A stretch of 64,000 nucleotides of DNA from Guopingia tenuis (GTDB lineage Bacteria > Bacillota > Clostridia > Christensenellales > Christensenellaceae), in assembly GCF_014384805.1 (NCBI RefSeq), contig NZ_JACRSS010000001.1, positions 558,001 to 622,000 on the forward strand, given 5' to 3'. This document shows, piece by piece, positions 22,535-32,219 of this stretch. The position numbers and the translations under genes were made by a program. Position 1 is the first letter of the stretch, and every line of letters begins with the position of its first letter. A model generated the notes under the pieces. That model made no database searches, was not told the DNA's origin, and saw nothing but the letters and a program-made list of their open reading frames with translations.

Positions 22535-23227
22535 TCACAAAATTTGTTTTAATTGAAAATTCAAAAAATCACAAGATGTCAAAAAATAGTCCGTATTCTC
22601 AATCCGTATCCGCGGTTCCATGTGAAATTTTGTAAAATCGCCATGGACGTGGCCATAAATGACCGTTTCCACCCCAAATTCCCCATAGCACTGGGTAAAT
22701 ACCGATGGGCCGCGGTTCGCCAAAAACGGCGGATAATGCGACATCCCAATGATCTTTCGCCCCGTCTTTTTTGCCTGCTCCAGCGATAGCCGAAGCCGTC
22801 CGGCCTCCCGCCGGTATATTTTCTCATCCTGCGGCGTAAAGCCTTCTTCCTGCCATTGCTTCCAGCCCCGGGTTCCGGCAAACACAAAATCCCCCAGCTC
22901 TATGGCATCGTTTTGAATAAAATAGGTATGGTTCTCCAGAAGCTGCCGCGTCTTTTGCAGGGATGCATGCCAAAAATCGTGATTTCCCTTAATCATCACC
23001 TTGGTCCCCGGCATGGCGCAGATGGCCTGCAAATCCGGCAGCGCCTCCTCATACTGCATGGCCCAGCTGATGTCTCCCGCAATCAGAACCACATCCTCCG
23101 GCTGCACCTTGCTGCGCCAGTCCTCGGCGATGCGCTGCCAGTGGTTTTCCCAGTGCGGGCCGAATATATCCATGGATTTCTCTCCGCCCAGCGACAGATG
23201 CAGGTCGGATATTGCAAAAATCTTCAT
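22535..23227 (-). CDS. calcineurin-like metallophosphoesterase
   Basis: A 230-residue phosphoesterase with the five family blocks: I-S-D-L-H-L at the N-terminus, A-G-D-I-S-W, G-N-H-D-F-W, M-S-H-Y-P-P and G-H-V-H-G-D. These hold the dinuclear metal site. The substrate is unknown; relatives are annotated only as phosphoesterases. Its ATG overlaps the engB stop by four bases (ATGA), so the genes are translationally coupled. It is the last gene of the tig-to-engB cluster. Confidence 0.9.
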   Translation of the reverse strand: MKIFAISDLHLSLGGEKSMDIFGPHWENHWQRIAEDWRSKVQPEDVVLIAGDISWAMQYEEALPDLQAICAMPGTKVMIKGNHDFWHASLQKTRQLLENHTYFIQNDAIELGDFVFAGTRGWKQWQEEGFTPQDEKIYRREAGRLRLSLEQAKKTGRKIIGMSHYPPFLANRGPSVFTQCYGEFGVETVIYGHVHGDFTKFHMEPRIRIENTDYFLTSCDFLNFQLKQIL

Positions 23228-23820
23228 TCTTCCTCGCTTTGTAAATAAGGCTCCAAAATCCCCAGCAGTTTTTCCTTGCCATAGCCGTCCTCGGATGATA
23301 GCGGAACGATCTCATAGGCAAAGGATGAAGGGATCTGCCGGCGCAGCCGGGCGCACTCGTTAAACCTCTTGGATTTGGCAATTTTATCCGCCTTGGTCGC
23401 CCCGACGACATAGGGAATAGCAAAATATTCCACAAACTGCACCATCATCAAATCCTCCGCCGTGGGCTTATGACGGATGTCCATGAGAATCAGCACAGCC
23501 TTCAGATGCCGGGCCGCTTCAAAATAGGAGCGCATCATTTCATCCCAGCTCTTTTTTTCCTCCTTGGAAACCCGGGCAAAGCCATATCCCGGCAGGTCCA
23601 CCAGATAAAACGCGTTGTTCAAAAGAAAATAGTTGACAAGGCGGGTCTTTCCGGGCTGTTTGGACACCCGGGCCAGCTTCCGGTTGTTGGTGAGCATGTT
23701 GATGAGCGAGGACTTCCCCACATTGGATTTCCCCACCACGGCGATCTCCGGCAGGCCGGGATTGAAATACTCCCCGCCCCGGCTGATGCTGCGCACAAAT
23801 TCCGCTTTTTTGATTTCCAT
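23224..23820 (-). CDS. engB: ribosome biogenesis GTPase EngB/YsxC
   Basis: A 198-residue circularly compact GTPase needed for 50S subunit assembly. The G-motifs are G-K-S-N-V-G-K-S-S (G1, about 30-38), D-L-P-G-Y-G-F-A (G3), T-K-A-D-K (G4) and an S-S G5. The length is typical for Bacillota. ATG 23820 lies 20 bases after the lon stop. The lon-engB order is conserved in Bacillus and many Clostridia. Confidence 0.95.
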   Translation of the reverse strand: MEIKKAEFVRSISRGGEYFNPGLPEIAVVGKSNVGKSSLINMLTNNRKLARVSKQPGKTRLVNYFLLNNAFYLVDLPGYGFARVSKEEKKSWDEMMRSYFEAARHLKAVLILMDIRHKPTAEDLMMVQFVEYFAIPYVVGATKADKIAKSKRFNECARLRRQIPSSFAYEIVPLSSEDGYGKEKLLGILEPYLQSEEE

Positions 23821-23840
23821 TCCCGTCTCCCGTGTTTCTC

Positions 23841-26159
23841 TTATTCGGCATCCCGGAGAGCGATCTGCAAAACCTCCCGGAATTCCCTTACCGGCTTAAA
23901 AGTAATTTTATGAGCGAGATCCCTGGAGATTTCCTCAATATCCCCCCGGTTATCCTCGGGGATGATGATCGTCCGGATTCCCGCCGCCAGGGCCGCCAGG
24001 GCCTTTTCCTTCAGCCCGCCGATCGCCAGCACGCGCCCGGTCAGCGTGATTTCTCCCGTCATGGCCACATCACAGCGCACCCTGCGCCCAGTGAGGGCGG
24101 AAACGACTGCCAGGGCCATGGTGATGCCCGCCGATGGGCCATCCTTGGAAACCGCGCCTTCGGGGACATGGATATGGATATCCTTTGTCTTGTGAAAATC
24201 TTCGGGGATGCCGAGCTCCTTCGCCATGGAGCGCACCAGGGAAATGCCGGTCCTTGCGCTCTCTTTCATCACGTCTCCCAGCTGCCCGGTGAGTTCCACG
24301 CTCCCCGAGCCTTCCATAACGGCCACCTCGATGGGAAGCGTCGTGCCGCCGGCCGCCGTCCAGGCCAGGCCGATGGCCGAGCCTATCGGGTCCTCCTTGG
24401 GCAGAACCGCATCCTTATATTTCCCCGCGCCGATATAGTTATGGAGATTGCGCCGGGAAATGACGATTTTCTTTTTGCCGTCGATATAATTCTTGGCCGC
24501 CTTGCGGCACACCTCGGCAATCAGCCGTTCCAGCGAGCGCACGCCGCTTTCGCAGGTATATTCGCTAATCATCGCCTGCACGGCGCCTGCCTGGAATTTC
24601 AGGATCTCCGGCGTCAGCCCATGCTGGGAAATCTGCCTGGGGATCAGGTGCCGGATGGCGATCTGCTCCTTCTCCTGCGCCGTGTAGCTGGACAGCTCGA
24701 TGATCTCCATCCGGTCATAGAGCGGCCGGGGGATATTCCCAATGTCATTGGCCGTGGTGATGAACAGCACGTTGGAGAGATCCAACTCCATATCCAGATA
24801 ATGATCTTCAAAGGTGGAGTTGATCTCCGGGTCCAGCACCTCCAGCATGGCCGAAGCCGGGTCGCCCCGGAAATCGTTGCCCATTTTGTCAATCTCGTCC
24901 AGCAAAAACACCGGGTTCATGGTGCCCGCCAGCTTGATATTGGAGGCGATCCGCCCGGGAATCGCGCCGATGTAGGTGCGCCGGTGCCCCCGGATCTCCG
25001 CCTCGTCCCGCACGCCGCCCAGGGACATGCGCACAAATTTCCGGCCCATAGCCTCCGCGATTGAGCGGGCGATGGACGTTTTCCCCACGCCGGGAGGGCC
25101 GGCAAAGCAGATAATCGAGCCTTTCAGGTTGTTTTTCAGCTGCATAACCGCCAAAAATTCCAAAATCCGCTCTTTGACCTTTTCCATGCCATAGTGATCC
25201 CGGTCCAAAACCTCCCGGGCATGGGCCAGATCCAGGTTATCCTCGGTATATTTTCCAAAGGGAAGGGATGTCACCCATTCCAGATATGTCCGCAGAACGT
25301 TATAGTCCGGCGACTGGCTGTTCATGCGTTCCAGCCGCGAAACCTCCTTCAGCAGCTTTTTCTGCGTGGCCTCGGGAACCGGCATAGCCTCAATGGCCGT
25401 CTTAAAGGCGCCGATCTCCTCCGCCTCCGCTTCGCCGTCCCCCAGGGAATTCTGGATGGCCCGGAGCTGCTCGCGCAGGTAGTGCTCTTTTTGCAGCTTG
25501 TCGATCTGAAGCTTTGTCTGGGCGGCAATCTCCCGCTCAATTTCGGAGATCTGGATCTCCTGGGTTGTCAGCCGGAGCACCTTCTGATACCGCTCAATCA
25601 CATCCAGCGTTTCCAAAATCTCCTGCTTGTCCTCGGTTTTCTTGAGCAGGTTCATGGCCACGGTATCCACCAGCTTTTCTGGTGAAGCCATATCCGAGAG
25701 GGCCAAAACCGTCTCCGGCGACACTTTTCCGCTGCTGGTGCCATATTCCTCGTATTTTTCCACCAGTGCCCGCATATGCGCCTCGGCTACCTCATCCCGG
25801 TCGATGGTCTGCTCACAGCCCGAAACCGTCGCCATAAAACAGCCGTCCAGCTGGCAGCTCAACACCCGGGCGCGGTACTGCCCCTCCACCAGAACGCGGA
25901 TGGCGCCGCCGCCCAGCTTTAGGATATGGCGCACCTTGGCCACGCAGCCCACTGCATAGATATCTTCCAGGCCGGGATTTTCTATGCGCAGATCCTTCTG
26001 CGCCACAAGAAAAATCCGCTGGTCGGTCTCCATCGCCCGCTTGAGCGCCTCCAGCGAGGCATCCCGGGCCACTTCAAAATTTATCACTGTATAGGGAAAT
26101 ACCACCAGGCCCCGCAAGGGAACCATGGGAAGGGTTGCAATTTCTCCCTGCATATTCAA
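23841..26159 (-). CDS. lon: ATP-dependent protease Lon (LonA)
   Basis: A 772-residue LonA. The order is the N-terminal substrate-binding domain (1-200), an AAA+ module with Walker A G-P-P-G-V-G-K-T and F-L-L-D-E-I-D-K as Walker B, and the protease domain with D-G-P-S-A-G carrying the catalytic serine and G-G-L-K-E-K carrying the lysine. It degrades misfolded and regulatory proteins in the cytosol. The start is either TTG 26159 (GGAGG five bases upstream) or ATG 26153 (eleven bases). It has its own promoter and is followed closely by engB. Confidence 0.97.
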   Translation of the reverse strand: MNMQGEIATLPMVPLRGLVVFPYTVINFEVARDASLEALKRAMETDQRIFLVAQKDLRIENPGLEDIYAVGCVAKVRHILKLGGGAIRVLVEGQYRARVLSCQLDGCFMATVSGCEQTIDRDEVAEAHMRALVEKYEEYGTSSGKVSPETVLALSDMASPEKLVDTVAMNLLKKTEDKQEILETLDVIERYQKVLRLTTQEIQISEIEREIAAQTKLQIDKLQKEHYLREQLRAIQNSLGDGEAEAEEIGAFKTAIEAMPVPEATQKKLLKEVSRLERMNSQSPDYNVLRTYLEWVTSLPFGKYTEDNLDLAHAREVLDRDHYGMEKVKERILEFLAVMQLKNNLKGSIICFAGPPGVGKTSIARSIAEAMGRKFVRMSLGGVRDEAEIRGHRRTYIGAIPGRIASNIKLAGTMNPVFLLDEIDKMGNDFRGDPASAMLEVLDPEINSTFEDHYLDMELDLSNVLFITTANDIGNIPRPLYDRMEIIELSSYTAQEKEQIAIRHLIPRQISQHGLTPEILKFQAGAVQAMISEYTCESGVRSLERLIAEVCRKAAKNYIDGKKKIVISRRNLHNYIGAGKYKDAVLPKEDPIGSAIGLAWTAAGGTTLPIEVAVMEGSGSVELTGQLGDVMKESARTGISLVRSMAKELGIPEDFHKTKDIHIHVPEGAVSKDGPSAGITMALAVVSALTGRRVRCDVAMTGEITLTGRVLAIGGLKEKALAALAAGIRTIIIPEDNRGDIEEISRDLAHKITFKPVREFREVLQIALRDAE

Positions 26160-26202
26160 AAGTCCCTCCTTCTTTCTCCTGTTTCCTCTTTATAATAAAT
26201 TA

Positions 26203-26231
26203 ATTATACATGATTTCCCCTTTTCACACAA
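26203..26231 (-). promoter_or_regulatory. lon promoter
   Basis: Minus-strand -35 TTGTGT (26226-26231), 17-base spacer, perfect -10 TATAAT (26203-26208). No CtsR-type heptad repeat is seen around it. Confidence 0.82.
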
Positions 26232-26720
26232 GCCGCCGCACCCTTGTAACTCCGGGCACATGGCAAAGACAAATACGCAGAAGAAACTCCATTTTGCCTT
26301 GTCCCGTGACAGGAAGGCGCCTATTTATATCTCTTCGACACGAGGTGGTATTCCCCCGTGCAGTTCCGCTTTTCCCCCTTTCCTCCCTTTCTCGACAGAC
26401 GGCGGCAGAATTGGCTTCCCTGCAATTTCGGGCAAGCCTTGTTTTCTGCCATCGGGTTTTGCGGAATGTGTCCGGTGCATGGGAAAACTTTTTCCTGAGA
26501 AACGCATTCCTTTTCGTTTTTCCGGGCGCTTTGTGTCCCGCATGCCTGCCGGTACCAACGGCAAAGCACACAAAATCCGCCTTGTCCCGTCTGTCGAATG
26601 GAAGGGTATTTTCGCTTTGTTTAAACAGTCGCAGAATGGTGATGGTTTTCGAGGCTCGCGGGCTAGAGCTGCACCGTATATTTTCATGCTTTCAAGGCTC
26701 TGGCTCTGCCGATTTCCCCA
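26232..26720. other. gene-free stretch between lonB and lon
   Basis: Nearly 490 bases between the lonB stop and the lon promoter. Overlapping short frames occur on both strands, but none has a ribosome binding site or recognisable protein. No clear terminator for lonB, repeat or RNA gene is recognised. Confidence 0.5.
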
Positions 26721-28337
26721 TTATGCACCCTGCCGGATGGTTTCTCCAAAAACCTCTTTCAGCACTTGGGAAAAGTGCGATACCGGAACTGTCCGCAATT
26801 CCCCGGTATATTCTCCGGCATTGTCTGCGGGGATATACGCGGTTCGGACCCCGGCCTTTTTTGCCGCTTCCAGCTTTTCCCGCACACCTCCCACCGGGCG
26901 GATCTCTCCCCGCAGGCCCATCTCTCCCGTAAACGCCGTCTCGCCGGGCACCGGAATCCCGCAGATCGCGGAATAGAGGCAGACGGCAATGGCAACGCCG
27001 GCGGACGGCCCATCAACCATCATTCCGCCGGACACATGGATATGCAGGTCATACTCCCGGATCCGGATGCCCGCGCAGGCTTCCAGCATGGTGGCGACGC
27101 TTTCCATAGACGCCATGGCGGCGCTCTGCCGGCCCAGCCGTTTTCCGCCGCCCTCCATTTCCTCCCGCTCAGCAAATCCCGTCACTCTCCAGCTCCCCTC
27201 TCCCGAAGCGGCCTTTTTTGCCACTGCTTCGATTTCCAATAAAATGCCCTGGCTGGGCCCGGCAACCGCCAGGCCGTATACGCACCCCACCCGGCTGTCC
27301 GGCTTTGCTTTGGGCAGATAGCGCCTGGAATACCGTCCATTCTCAATAATGAACCGGACGTCGCCCTTCTCAATGAAACGCTTGTCCCCGGCTTCCGCCA
27401 GCCCCACCGCCATCTGCACCATATTGACAGCGTCCCGTCCATTTTCAGAATACTCCGCAATGAGTTGAAGCGCTTCCTTATCGATGGGCAGTCCGCCCTT
27501 TTTCGCACCATTGGCCGCAATATAGGTGAGTTCCTCCGGGTCCAAGGGCCGGAAAAACACCTCCACAACCCGGGAGCGCAGGGCCGGAGGGATTTCCGAT
27601 GGTTGCCGGGTAGTCGCGCCGATCAGCCGGAAATCCGCAGGCATGCCCCGCTGAAAAATCTGATGAATATATTCGGGGATGTTTTTATCTGCCTTGCTAT
27701 AGTAGGCACTCTCGAAAAATACCTTTCGGTCCTCCATCACCTTCAAAAGCTTGTTGAGCTGCACAGGATGCAGCTCCCCGATCTCATCCAGAAACAATAC
27801 GCCGCCGTTGGCCTTGGTCACAGCACCAGGCTTGGGCTGAGGCAGTCCTGCCTGCCCATAGGCTCCTGCTCCCTGATAGATAGGATCATGGACGCTCCCG
27901 ATCAAGGGATCGGCAATGGACCTTTCATCAAAGCGGATACAGGTCGCATCCATCTCAATGAATTTCGCATCCGGCGCAAAGGGTGTCCCCGGGCTTTGTT
28001 TCGCCATTTCCAGCGCCAGCCGCGCCGCGCAGGTCTTTCCCACGCCCGGCGGGCCATAGATGAGAATATGCTGGGGGTTCTTTCCGCAGAGCGCCGCTGT
28101 CAGCGCCCGGATCCCCTCCTCCTGTCCCACGATCTCCCCCATGGCGGAGGGGCGGGTCTTTTCCGAAAGAGGCATAGCCAGATGCACATGGCGAAGGGCG
28201 CGCAGTTCTTCCAGCTTTTCTTCCGCATGCTGTTTCAAAACGTTTTTCTTTTCACCCCGGGATTTCATGTTGGAAAGCACAAAGACAGTCATAGCGCAAA
28301 CAAAAAACACCTGGGTTATGAGCAGTAATTCCGTCAA
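26721..28337 (-). CDS. lonB: LonB, membrane-anchored sporulation Lon protease
   Basis: A 538-residue LonB of the Bacillus type. It has an N-terminal membrane helix (about 3-23) in place of the large LonA substrate domain, an AAA+ domain with Walker A G-P-P-G-V-G-K-T and L-F-L-D-E-I-G-E, and a protease domain with D-G-P-S-A-G and G-G-V-R-E-K for the Ser-Lys dyad. In Bacillus it is made in the forespore. TTG 28337 is preferred because GAGGTG is six bases upstream; GTG 28346 overlaps that box. The clpX-lonB-lon order is conserved in spore formers. Confidence 0.93.
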   Translation of the reverse strand: MTELLLITQVFFVCAMTVFVLSNMKSRGEKKNVLKQHAEEKLEELRALRHVHLAMPLSEKTRPSAMGEIVGQEEGIRALTAALCGKNPQHILIYGPPGVGKTCAARLALEMAKQSPGTPFAPDAKFIEMDATCIRFDERSIADPLIGSVHDPIYQGAGAYGQAGLPQPKPGAVTKANGGVLFLDEIGELHPVQLNKLLKVMEDRKVFFESAYYSKADKNIPEYIHQIFQRGMPADFRLIGATTRQPSEIPPALRSRVVEVFFRPLDPEELTYIAANGAKKGGLPIDKEALQLIAEYSENGRDAVNMVQMAVGLAEAGDKRFIEKGDVRFIIENGRYSRRYLPKAKPDSRVGCVYGLAVAGPSQGILLEIEAVAKKAASGEGSWRVTGFAEREEMEGGGKRLGRQSAAMASMESVATMLEACAGIRIREYDLHIHVSGGMMVDGPSAGVAIAVCLYSAICGIPVPGETAFTGEMGLRGEIRPVGGVREKLEAAKKAGVRTAYIPADNAGEYTGELRTVPVSHFSQVLKEVFGETIRQGA

Positions 28338-28346
28338 TTTTTTCAC

Positions 28347-28603
28347 CTCATTTCTGCCTTTAGTTTGCGAAAACCCGGCGGCTTTATGTGTGCTTCTCCC
28401 GGAAAAACCCTGTCGGATTCTTCCAAATCACAGCGCCTTATGCATCGCATATTTGTTCAAAGTCGGAAAATTTTATTCCCAGCCGCACCTTTGGAGCAGC
28501 AAAAAGTGCATATACATCCGTTCCATGTTCCCGCCAGAGCATTCCGCCGGATCCGCTCCTTGCACGTCCTCCCTCTTGTCTTTTCCCAGCTTTTTTGAGC
28601 AAC
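28347..28603. other. intergenic stretch between clpX terminator and lonB
   Basis: About 250 bases with no gene. It should contain the lonB promoter, possibly a forespore-type one, but I cannot point to a clear match. Confidence 0.4.
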
Positions 28604-28637
28604 AAAAAAAGGATATCTGCCAGGAGATATCCTTTTT
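28604..28637 (-). terminator. terminator of tig-clpP-clpX
   Basis: A stem AAAAAGGATATC / GATATCCTTTTT with an 8-base loop and seven T on the minus strand. It lies 13 bases past the clpX stop. Confidence 0.9.
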
Positions 28638-28649
28638 GGTTCTTTCGTT

Positions 28650-29915
28650 TTATTCGTTGGCGGCCGGAAGGGCTTCCTTCGTTTCGATAAGCTCGGGCTT
28701 TTTCGCTCCGCGCACGGTTTCTTTGGTCACCACGCATTTTGTCACGTTCTGGCTGGAAGGCACCTCATACATGGAATCCATCAGCAGGGATTCCACGATC
28801 GCCCGCAGCCCCCGGGCGCCCGTGTTGCGTTCCAGCGCCAGCTTGGCGATTTCCTTCAGCGCATCCGGCTCGAAATCCAACTCCACGCCGTCCATTTCAA
28901 AGAGGCGCTTGAACTGCTTTGTCAGCGCGTTCTTGGGCTGGGTCAGAATATTGATCAGCGCCTGTTCATCCAGAGCCTTGAGCGTCACAATCACCGGGAC
29001 ACGGCCGACAAATTCCGGGATCAATCCAAATTTCAAAAGATCTTCCGGCAGCGCCTGTTCAAACAGCGCGCCCAGATCCCGCTCTTTCTTGGACTGCACC
29101 TCCGCACCAAATCCCATGGTCTTTTTGCCGATGCGGTTTTCGATGATATTTTCCAACCCGCCGAATGCACCGCCACAGATAAAGAGGATATTGGTGGTAT
29201 CAATCTGCAAAAACTCCTGATGGGGGTGTTTGCGGCCGCCCTGAGGCGGAACGCTGGCCACCGTACCCTCGAGAATTTTCAGCAGCGCCTGCTGCACGCC
29301 CTCGCCCGAAACATCCCGGGTGATGGAGGGATTATCGCTCTTGCGGGCAATTTTATCGATTTCATCGATATAGATAATGCCCTTCTGGGCCTTTTCGATG
29401 TTGTAATCCGCCGCCTGGATGAGCTTCAGGAGAATGTTTTCCACATCCTCGCCCACATACCCCGCTTCCGTCAGCGAAGTGGCGTCCGCGATGGCAAAGG
29501 GCACCTGGAGAATCTTTGCCAGCGTCTGCGCCAGCAGCGTTTTTCCGCAGCCCGTCGGCCCCAGCATGAGGATATTGCTCTTTTGCAGCTCCACATCCTC
29601 GCTTTTCGGCTGTTTTGCCGCAATCCGCTTATAGTGGTTGTATACGGCCACCGCCAGATATTTCTTTGCCTTTTCCTGACCGATGACATAGTCGTCCAGC
29701 GTCGCAACGATCTCCGCCGGCTTGGGAATATCGTTCAGGTCTGCTGCCGTATCCTCCACAAAGTCCTCGTCGATGATCTCCCGGCAGAGCTCCACGCACT
29801 CATCGCAGATGAACACGCCGGGGCCGGCGATGATCCGCCGCACCTGTTCCTGATATTTTCCGCAGAACGAGCACTTGACCGGCTTGTTTGGTTCATCGCT
29901 TCGATTATTACTCAT
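28650..29915 (-). CDS. clpX: ClpX, ATPase subunit of ClpXP protease
   Basis: A 421-residue ClpX. The N-terminal zinc-binding domain has C15-x2-C18 and C37-x2-C40. The AAA+ domain shows Walker A G-P-T-G-C-G-K-T and I-Y-I-D-E-I-D-K, plus the G-Y-V-G-E pore loop. I-G-F-type ClpP-docking sequence reads M-G-F-G-A-E. It unfolds substrates and feeds them into ClpP. ATG 29915 follows GAGGTG. It lies 16 bases after clpP. Confidence 0.98.
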   Translation of the reverse strand: MSNNRSDEPNKPVKCSFCGKYQEQVRRIIAGPGVFICDECVELCREIIDEDFVEDTAADLNDIPKPAEIVATLDDYVIGQEKAKKYLAVAVYNHYKRIAAKQPKSEDVELQKSNILMLGPTGCGKTLLAQTLAKILQVPFAIADATSLTEAGYVGEDVENILLKLIQAADYNIEKAQKGIIYIDEIDKIARKSDNPSITRDVSGEGVQQALLKILEGTVASVPPQGGRKHPHQEFLQIDTTNILFICGGAFGGLENIIENRIGKKTMGFGAEVQSKKERDLGALFEQALPEDLLKFGLIPEFVGRVPVIVTLKALDEQALINILTQPKNALTKQFKRLFEMDGVELDFEPDALKEIAKLALERNTGARGLRAIVESLLMDSMYEVPSSQNVTKCVVTKETVRGAKKPELIETKEALPAANE

Positions 29916-29931
29916 TCATTCACCTCGTTTT

Positions 29932-30516
29932 TCAGCGCCGGGCAGGAATGATCTGATCGATGATTCCATATTCCTTCGCCTCTTCGGCGGACATATAGAA
30001 ATCGCGCTCGGTGTCCTGTTTCACCTTTTCCAAATCCTGTCCTGTGCGCTCAGCAATAATGCTGTTCATTTTTTCCTTAATCTTCAGGATATGCCGGGCC
30101 TGGATCTCAATATCCGTGGCCTGGCCCTTGGCTCCGCCCAGAGGCTGATGAATCATGATTTCGCTGTTGGGCAGCGCTTTGCGCTTTCCCTTGGCCCCCG
30201 CCGTCAGCAAGAAAGCCCCCATGGAAGCCGCCATGCCCACGCAGATGGTGGTCACATCGCATTTGATATACTGCATGGTGTCATAGATCGCCATGCCCGC
30301 CGTGACCGAACCGCCGGGGCTGTTGATATACATGGAAATATCCTTATCCGGGTCCTCAGCCTCCAGGAAAATGAGCTGTGCCACGATAAGGTTGGCCGTC
30401 AGGTCATCAATTTCCCCCGAGAGAAAGACGATCCGGTCTTTCAAAAGCCGGGAATAGATGTCATAGGAACGTTCCCCCCGGTTGGTCTGTTCTATTACTA
30501 TGGGAACATAACTCAT
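29932..30516 (-). CDS. clpP: ClpP, proteolytic subunit
   Basis: A 194-residue serine protease that forms the tetradecameric barrel of ClpXP. The catalytic triad is at the canonical positions: S98 in G-M-A-A-S-M-G, H123 in M-I-H-Q-P, and D172. The N-terminal propeptide is short. AAGGAG precedes ATG 30516. It sits between tig and clpX in the conserved order. Confidence 0.98.
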   Translation of the reverse strand: MSYVPIVIEQTNRGERSYDIYSRLLKDRIVFLSGEIDDLTANLIVAQLIFLEAEDPDKDISMYINSPGGSVTAGMAIYDTMQYIKCDVTTICVGMAASMGAFLLTAGAKGKRKALPNSEIMIHQPLGGAKGQATDIEIQARHILKIKEKMNSIIAERTGQDLEKVKQDTERDFYMSAEEAKEYGIIDQIIPARR

Positions 30517-30555
30517 AAAGTGTCACTCCTTTTCTCAGCGCGCCTGTTTTCCCGC

Positions 30556-31914
30556 TTATTCCTCTGTTTTTTCCTCTTTCGCCGGAGCTTCTGCTTCTTC
30601 CTTCTTTGCCGCCGGCTTGCGCTTGGCAGGCTTGCGCACCTTTGCCGCGTCCACAAGCATCTTGATCAGCTTGTCGTAAACGGCTCTGTCCTTAATGTAT
30701 TCAAGTTCGTTATCTTTCATTCCCTTTTTGAACTCGTCTACATCCTTGTTCTGCATCTTGGCAAATTCCGCGATCTGCGCATCCAGCTCTTCGTCGGAAA
30801 CCTCGATCTTCTCCGCCTCTTTCACAGCTTCCAGAACCAGCTGGGTCTTGACCTTCTTTTCCGAAGGCTCGCGATACTGCTCCCGCAGCTTATCCATGGT
30901 CATGCCGGTATACTGCATATACTGCTCCAAATTCAACCCCTGATACATCAGGCTGTATTCCATTTCCTGGATCTGGTAGTTAATCTGGTTTTCAATCATG
31001 CAGTCCGGGATATCCACCTTCGCGTTATCCACGATCTTGTTGACCACGGCATCCTCCAGCGCATACTGGTTCTGCTTTTCCCTGCGCTCCTCCAGCTTCT
31101 TCTGGACGTCCGCCTTGTATTCCTCATAGGTGTCGAATTCCGAAACATCCTGGGCAAATTCATCGTCTGCCTCGGGAAGCTGCTTTTCCTTTACGGAGGA
31201 AAGCTTGATGGAGAAAACAGCCGGCTTGCCCGCCAGCTCGGCGGCCCGGTAATCCTCGGGGAATTTGACTTCGATATCCTTTTCCTCGCCGGCCTTCATG
31301 CCGATGATCTGTTCCTCAAAGCCGGGAATAAACGTGCCCGAACCGATATCCAGCGTCTGCGCCTCAGCAGTGCCGCCGTCAAATTTTTTGCCGTCCACGC
31401 TGCCGGAATAATCCAGAACCACCTTGTCGCCGTTCTGAACGGCCCGATCCACTTCCTCAAAGCGGGCGTTCTGCTCCAGCGCACGGTCGATCTCGGCCTG
31501 CACATCCTTTTCCTCCACCGCCTTCTTTTCAAAGGTAACGGTGACGCCCTTATAATTGCCCAGCTCCACCTCCGGCTTCACATAGACTTCTGCACTCACG
31601 ACCATGGGCTTGTCTGCCTCCATGGAGACGATATCCACATTTTCCGGGCGGGAAACCGCAAACACATTTTCTTCGTCCAGCGCCTTTCCATAAGCATCCG
31701 GGAAAGCGATCTCAAAGGCATCCTCAAAGAACACGCCCTCGCCATAGAACTTCTCGATCACGGCTTTGGGGGCATGGCCCTTGCGGAAGCCGGGAACGCT
31801 GAATTTTCCCTTGTTCTTATTGTATGCCTGAAGCGATGCGCTCTTCAAAGCATCCTGCGAAATCTCAAATTCAATCTTAACCTTGTTCTTTTCAATCTCT
31901 TTTACGCTGGCCAT
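30556..31914 (-). CDS. tig: trigger factor
   Basis: A 452-residue ribosome-associated chaperone and prolyl isomerase. The ribosome-binding signature G-F-R-K-G-H-A-P-K is near residue 43. The central FKBP-type domain (about 150-245) begins with G-D-K-V-V-L-D-Y-S-G. The C-terminal chaperone domain follows. The last 25 residues are a K/A/E-rich extension, beyond the usual end. AGGAGG lies before ATG 31914. Confidence 0.97.
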   Translation of the reverse strand: MASVKEIEKNKVKIEFEISQDALKSASLQAYNKNKGKFSVPGFRKGHAPKAVIEKFYGEGVFFEDAFEIAFPDAYGKALDEENVFAVSRPENVDIVSMEADKPMVVSAEVYVKPEVELGNYKGVTVTFEKKAVEEKDVQAEIDRALEQNARFEEVDRAVQNGDKVVLDYSGSVDGKKFDGGTAEAQTLDIGSGTFIPGFEEQIIGMKAGEEKDIEVKFPEDYRAAELAGKPAVFSIKLSSVKEKQLPEADDEFAQDVSEFDTYEEYKADVQKKLEERREKQNQYALEDAVVNKIVDNAKVDIPDCMIENQINYQIQEMEYSLMYQGLNLEQYMQYTGMTMDKLREQYREPSEKKVKTQLVLEAVKEAEKIEVSDEELDAQIAEFAKMQNKDVDEFKKGMKDNELEYIKDRAVYDKLIKMLVDAAKVRKPAKRKPAAKKEEAEAPAKEEKTEE

Positions 31915-32024
31915 AAACTAACTTCCTCCTACTTATCTTTCAACCAATTTTATAAAATCGAATCTACATATCAGCAGATTTTATCACAAAACCCTGGAAT
32001 CCTGCCAATATACAAGTACATTTA

Positions 32025-32053
32025 AGTTTAGCACAAAGCCCCCTCTCACGCAA
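32025..32053 (-). promoter_or_regulatory. candidate tig operon promoter
   Basis: Minus-strand -35 TTGCGT (32048-32053), 17-base spacer, -10 TAAACT (32025-32030). A second possible pair (TTGGCA, 17 bases, GATAAA) lies nearer the gene. No CtsR operator is recognised. Confidence 0.42.
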
Positions 32054-32192
32054 GGTATATTTGACTAAAACTGGCTGTTTTCTTCCTTTTTCCCCGCCCA
32101 TTTCCCCGCTTCTTTGCAAAAGAACGGCGCTTTTCCCCTGAAAAGTGCCGGCTTTGTCAAAAATACAGTTTTCCACAGGAAATCCAGAGCGT

Positions 32193-32217
32193 AAAAAAGG
32201 CGCAGGCCCTGTGCGCC
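32193..32217 (-). terminator. terminator after the YgiQ-type gene
   Basis: A 6-bp G+C stem GGCGCA / TGCGCC with a 7-base loop and six T on the minus strand, starting three bases past the stop codon. Confidence 0.8.
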
Positions 32218-32219
32218 CT

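Noticed and set aside
26160..26260. A CtsR or CIRCE heat-shock operator at the lon promoter
   Set aside because: No GGTCAAA-type heptad repeat or TTAGCACTC-N9-GAGTGCTAA repeat is found here or before tig-clpP-clpX.
29875..32025. A 716-codon open frame on the plus strand opposite clpP and tig, with similar long frames at 38300-40378 and 15859-17730
   Set aside because: They lie exactly antisense to strong genes with recognised motifs, have no ribosome binding sites, and result from the G+C-rich codon use of the minus strand.
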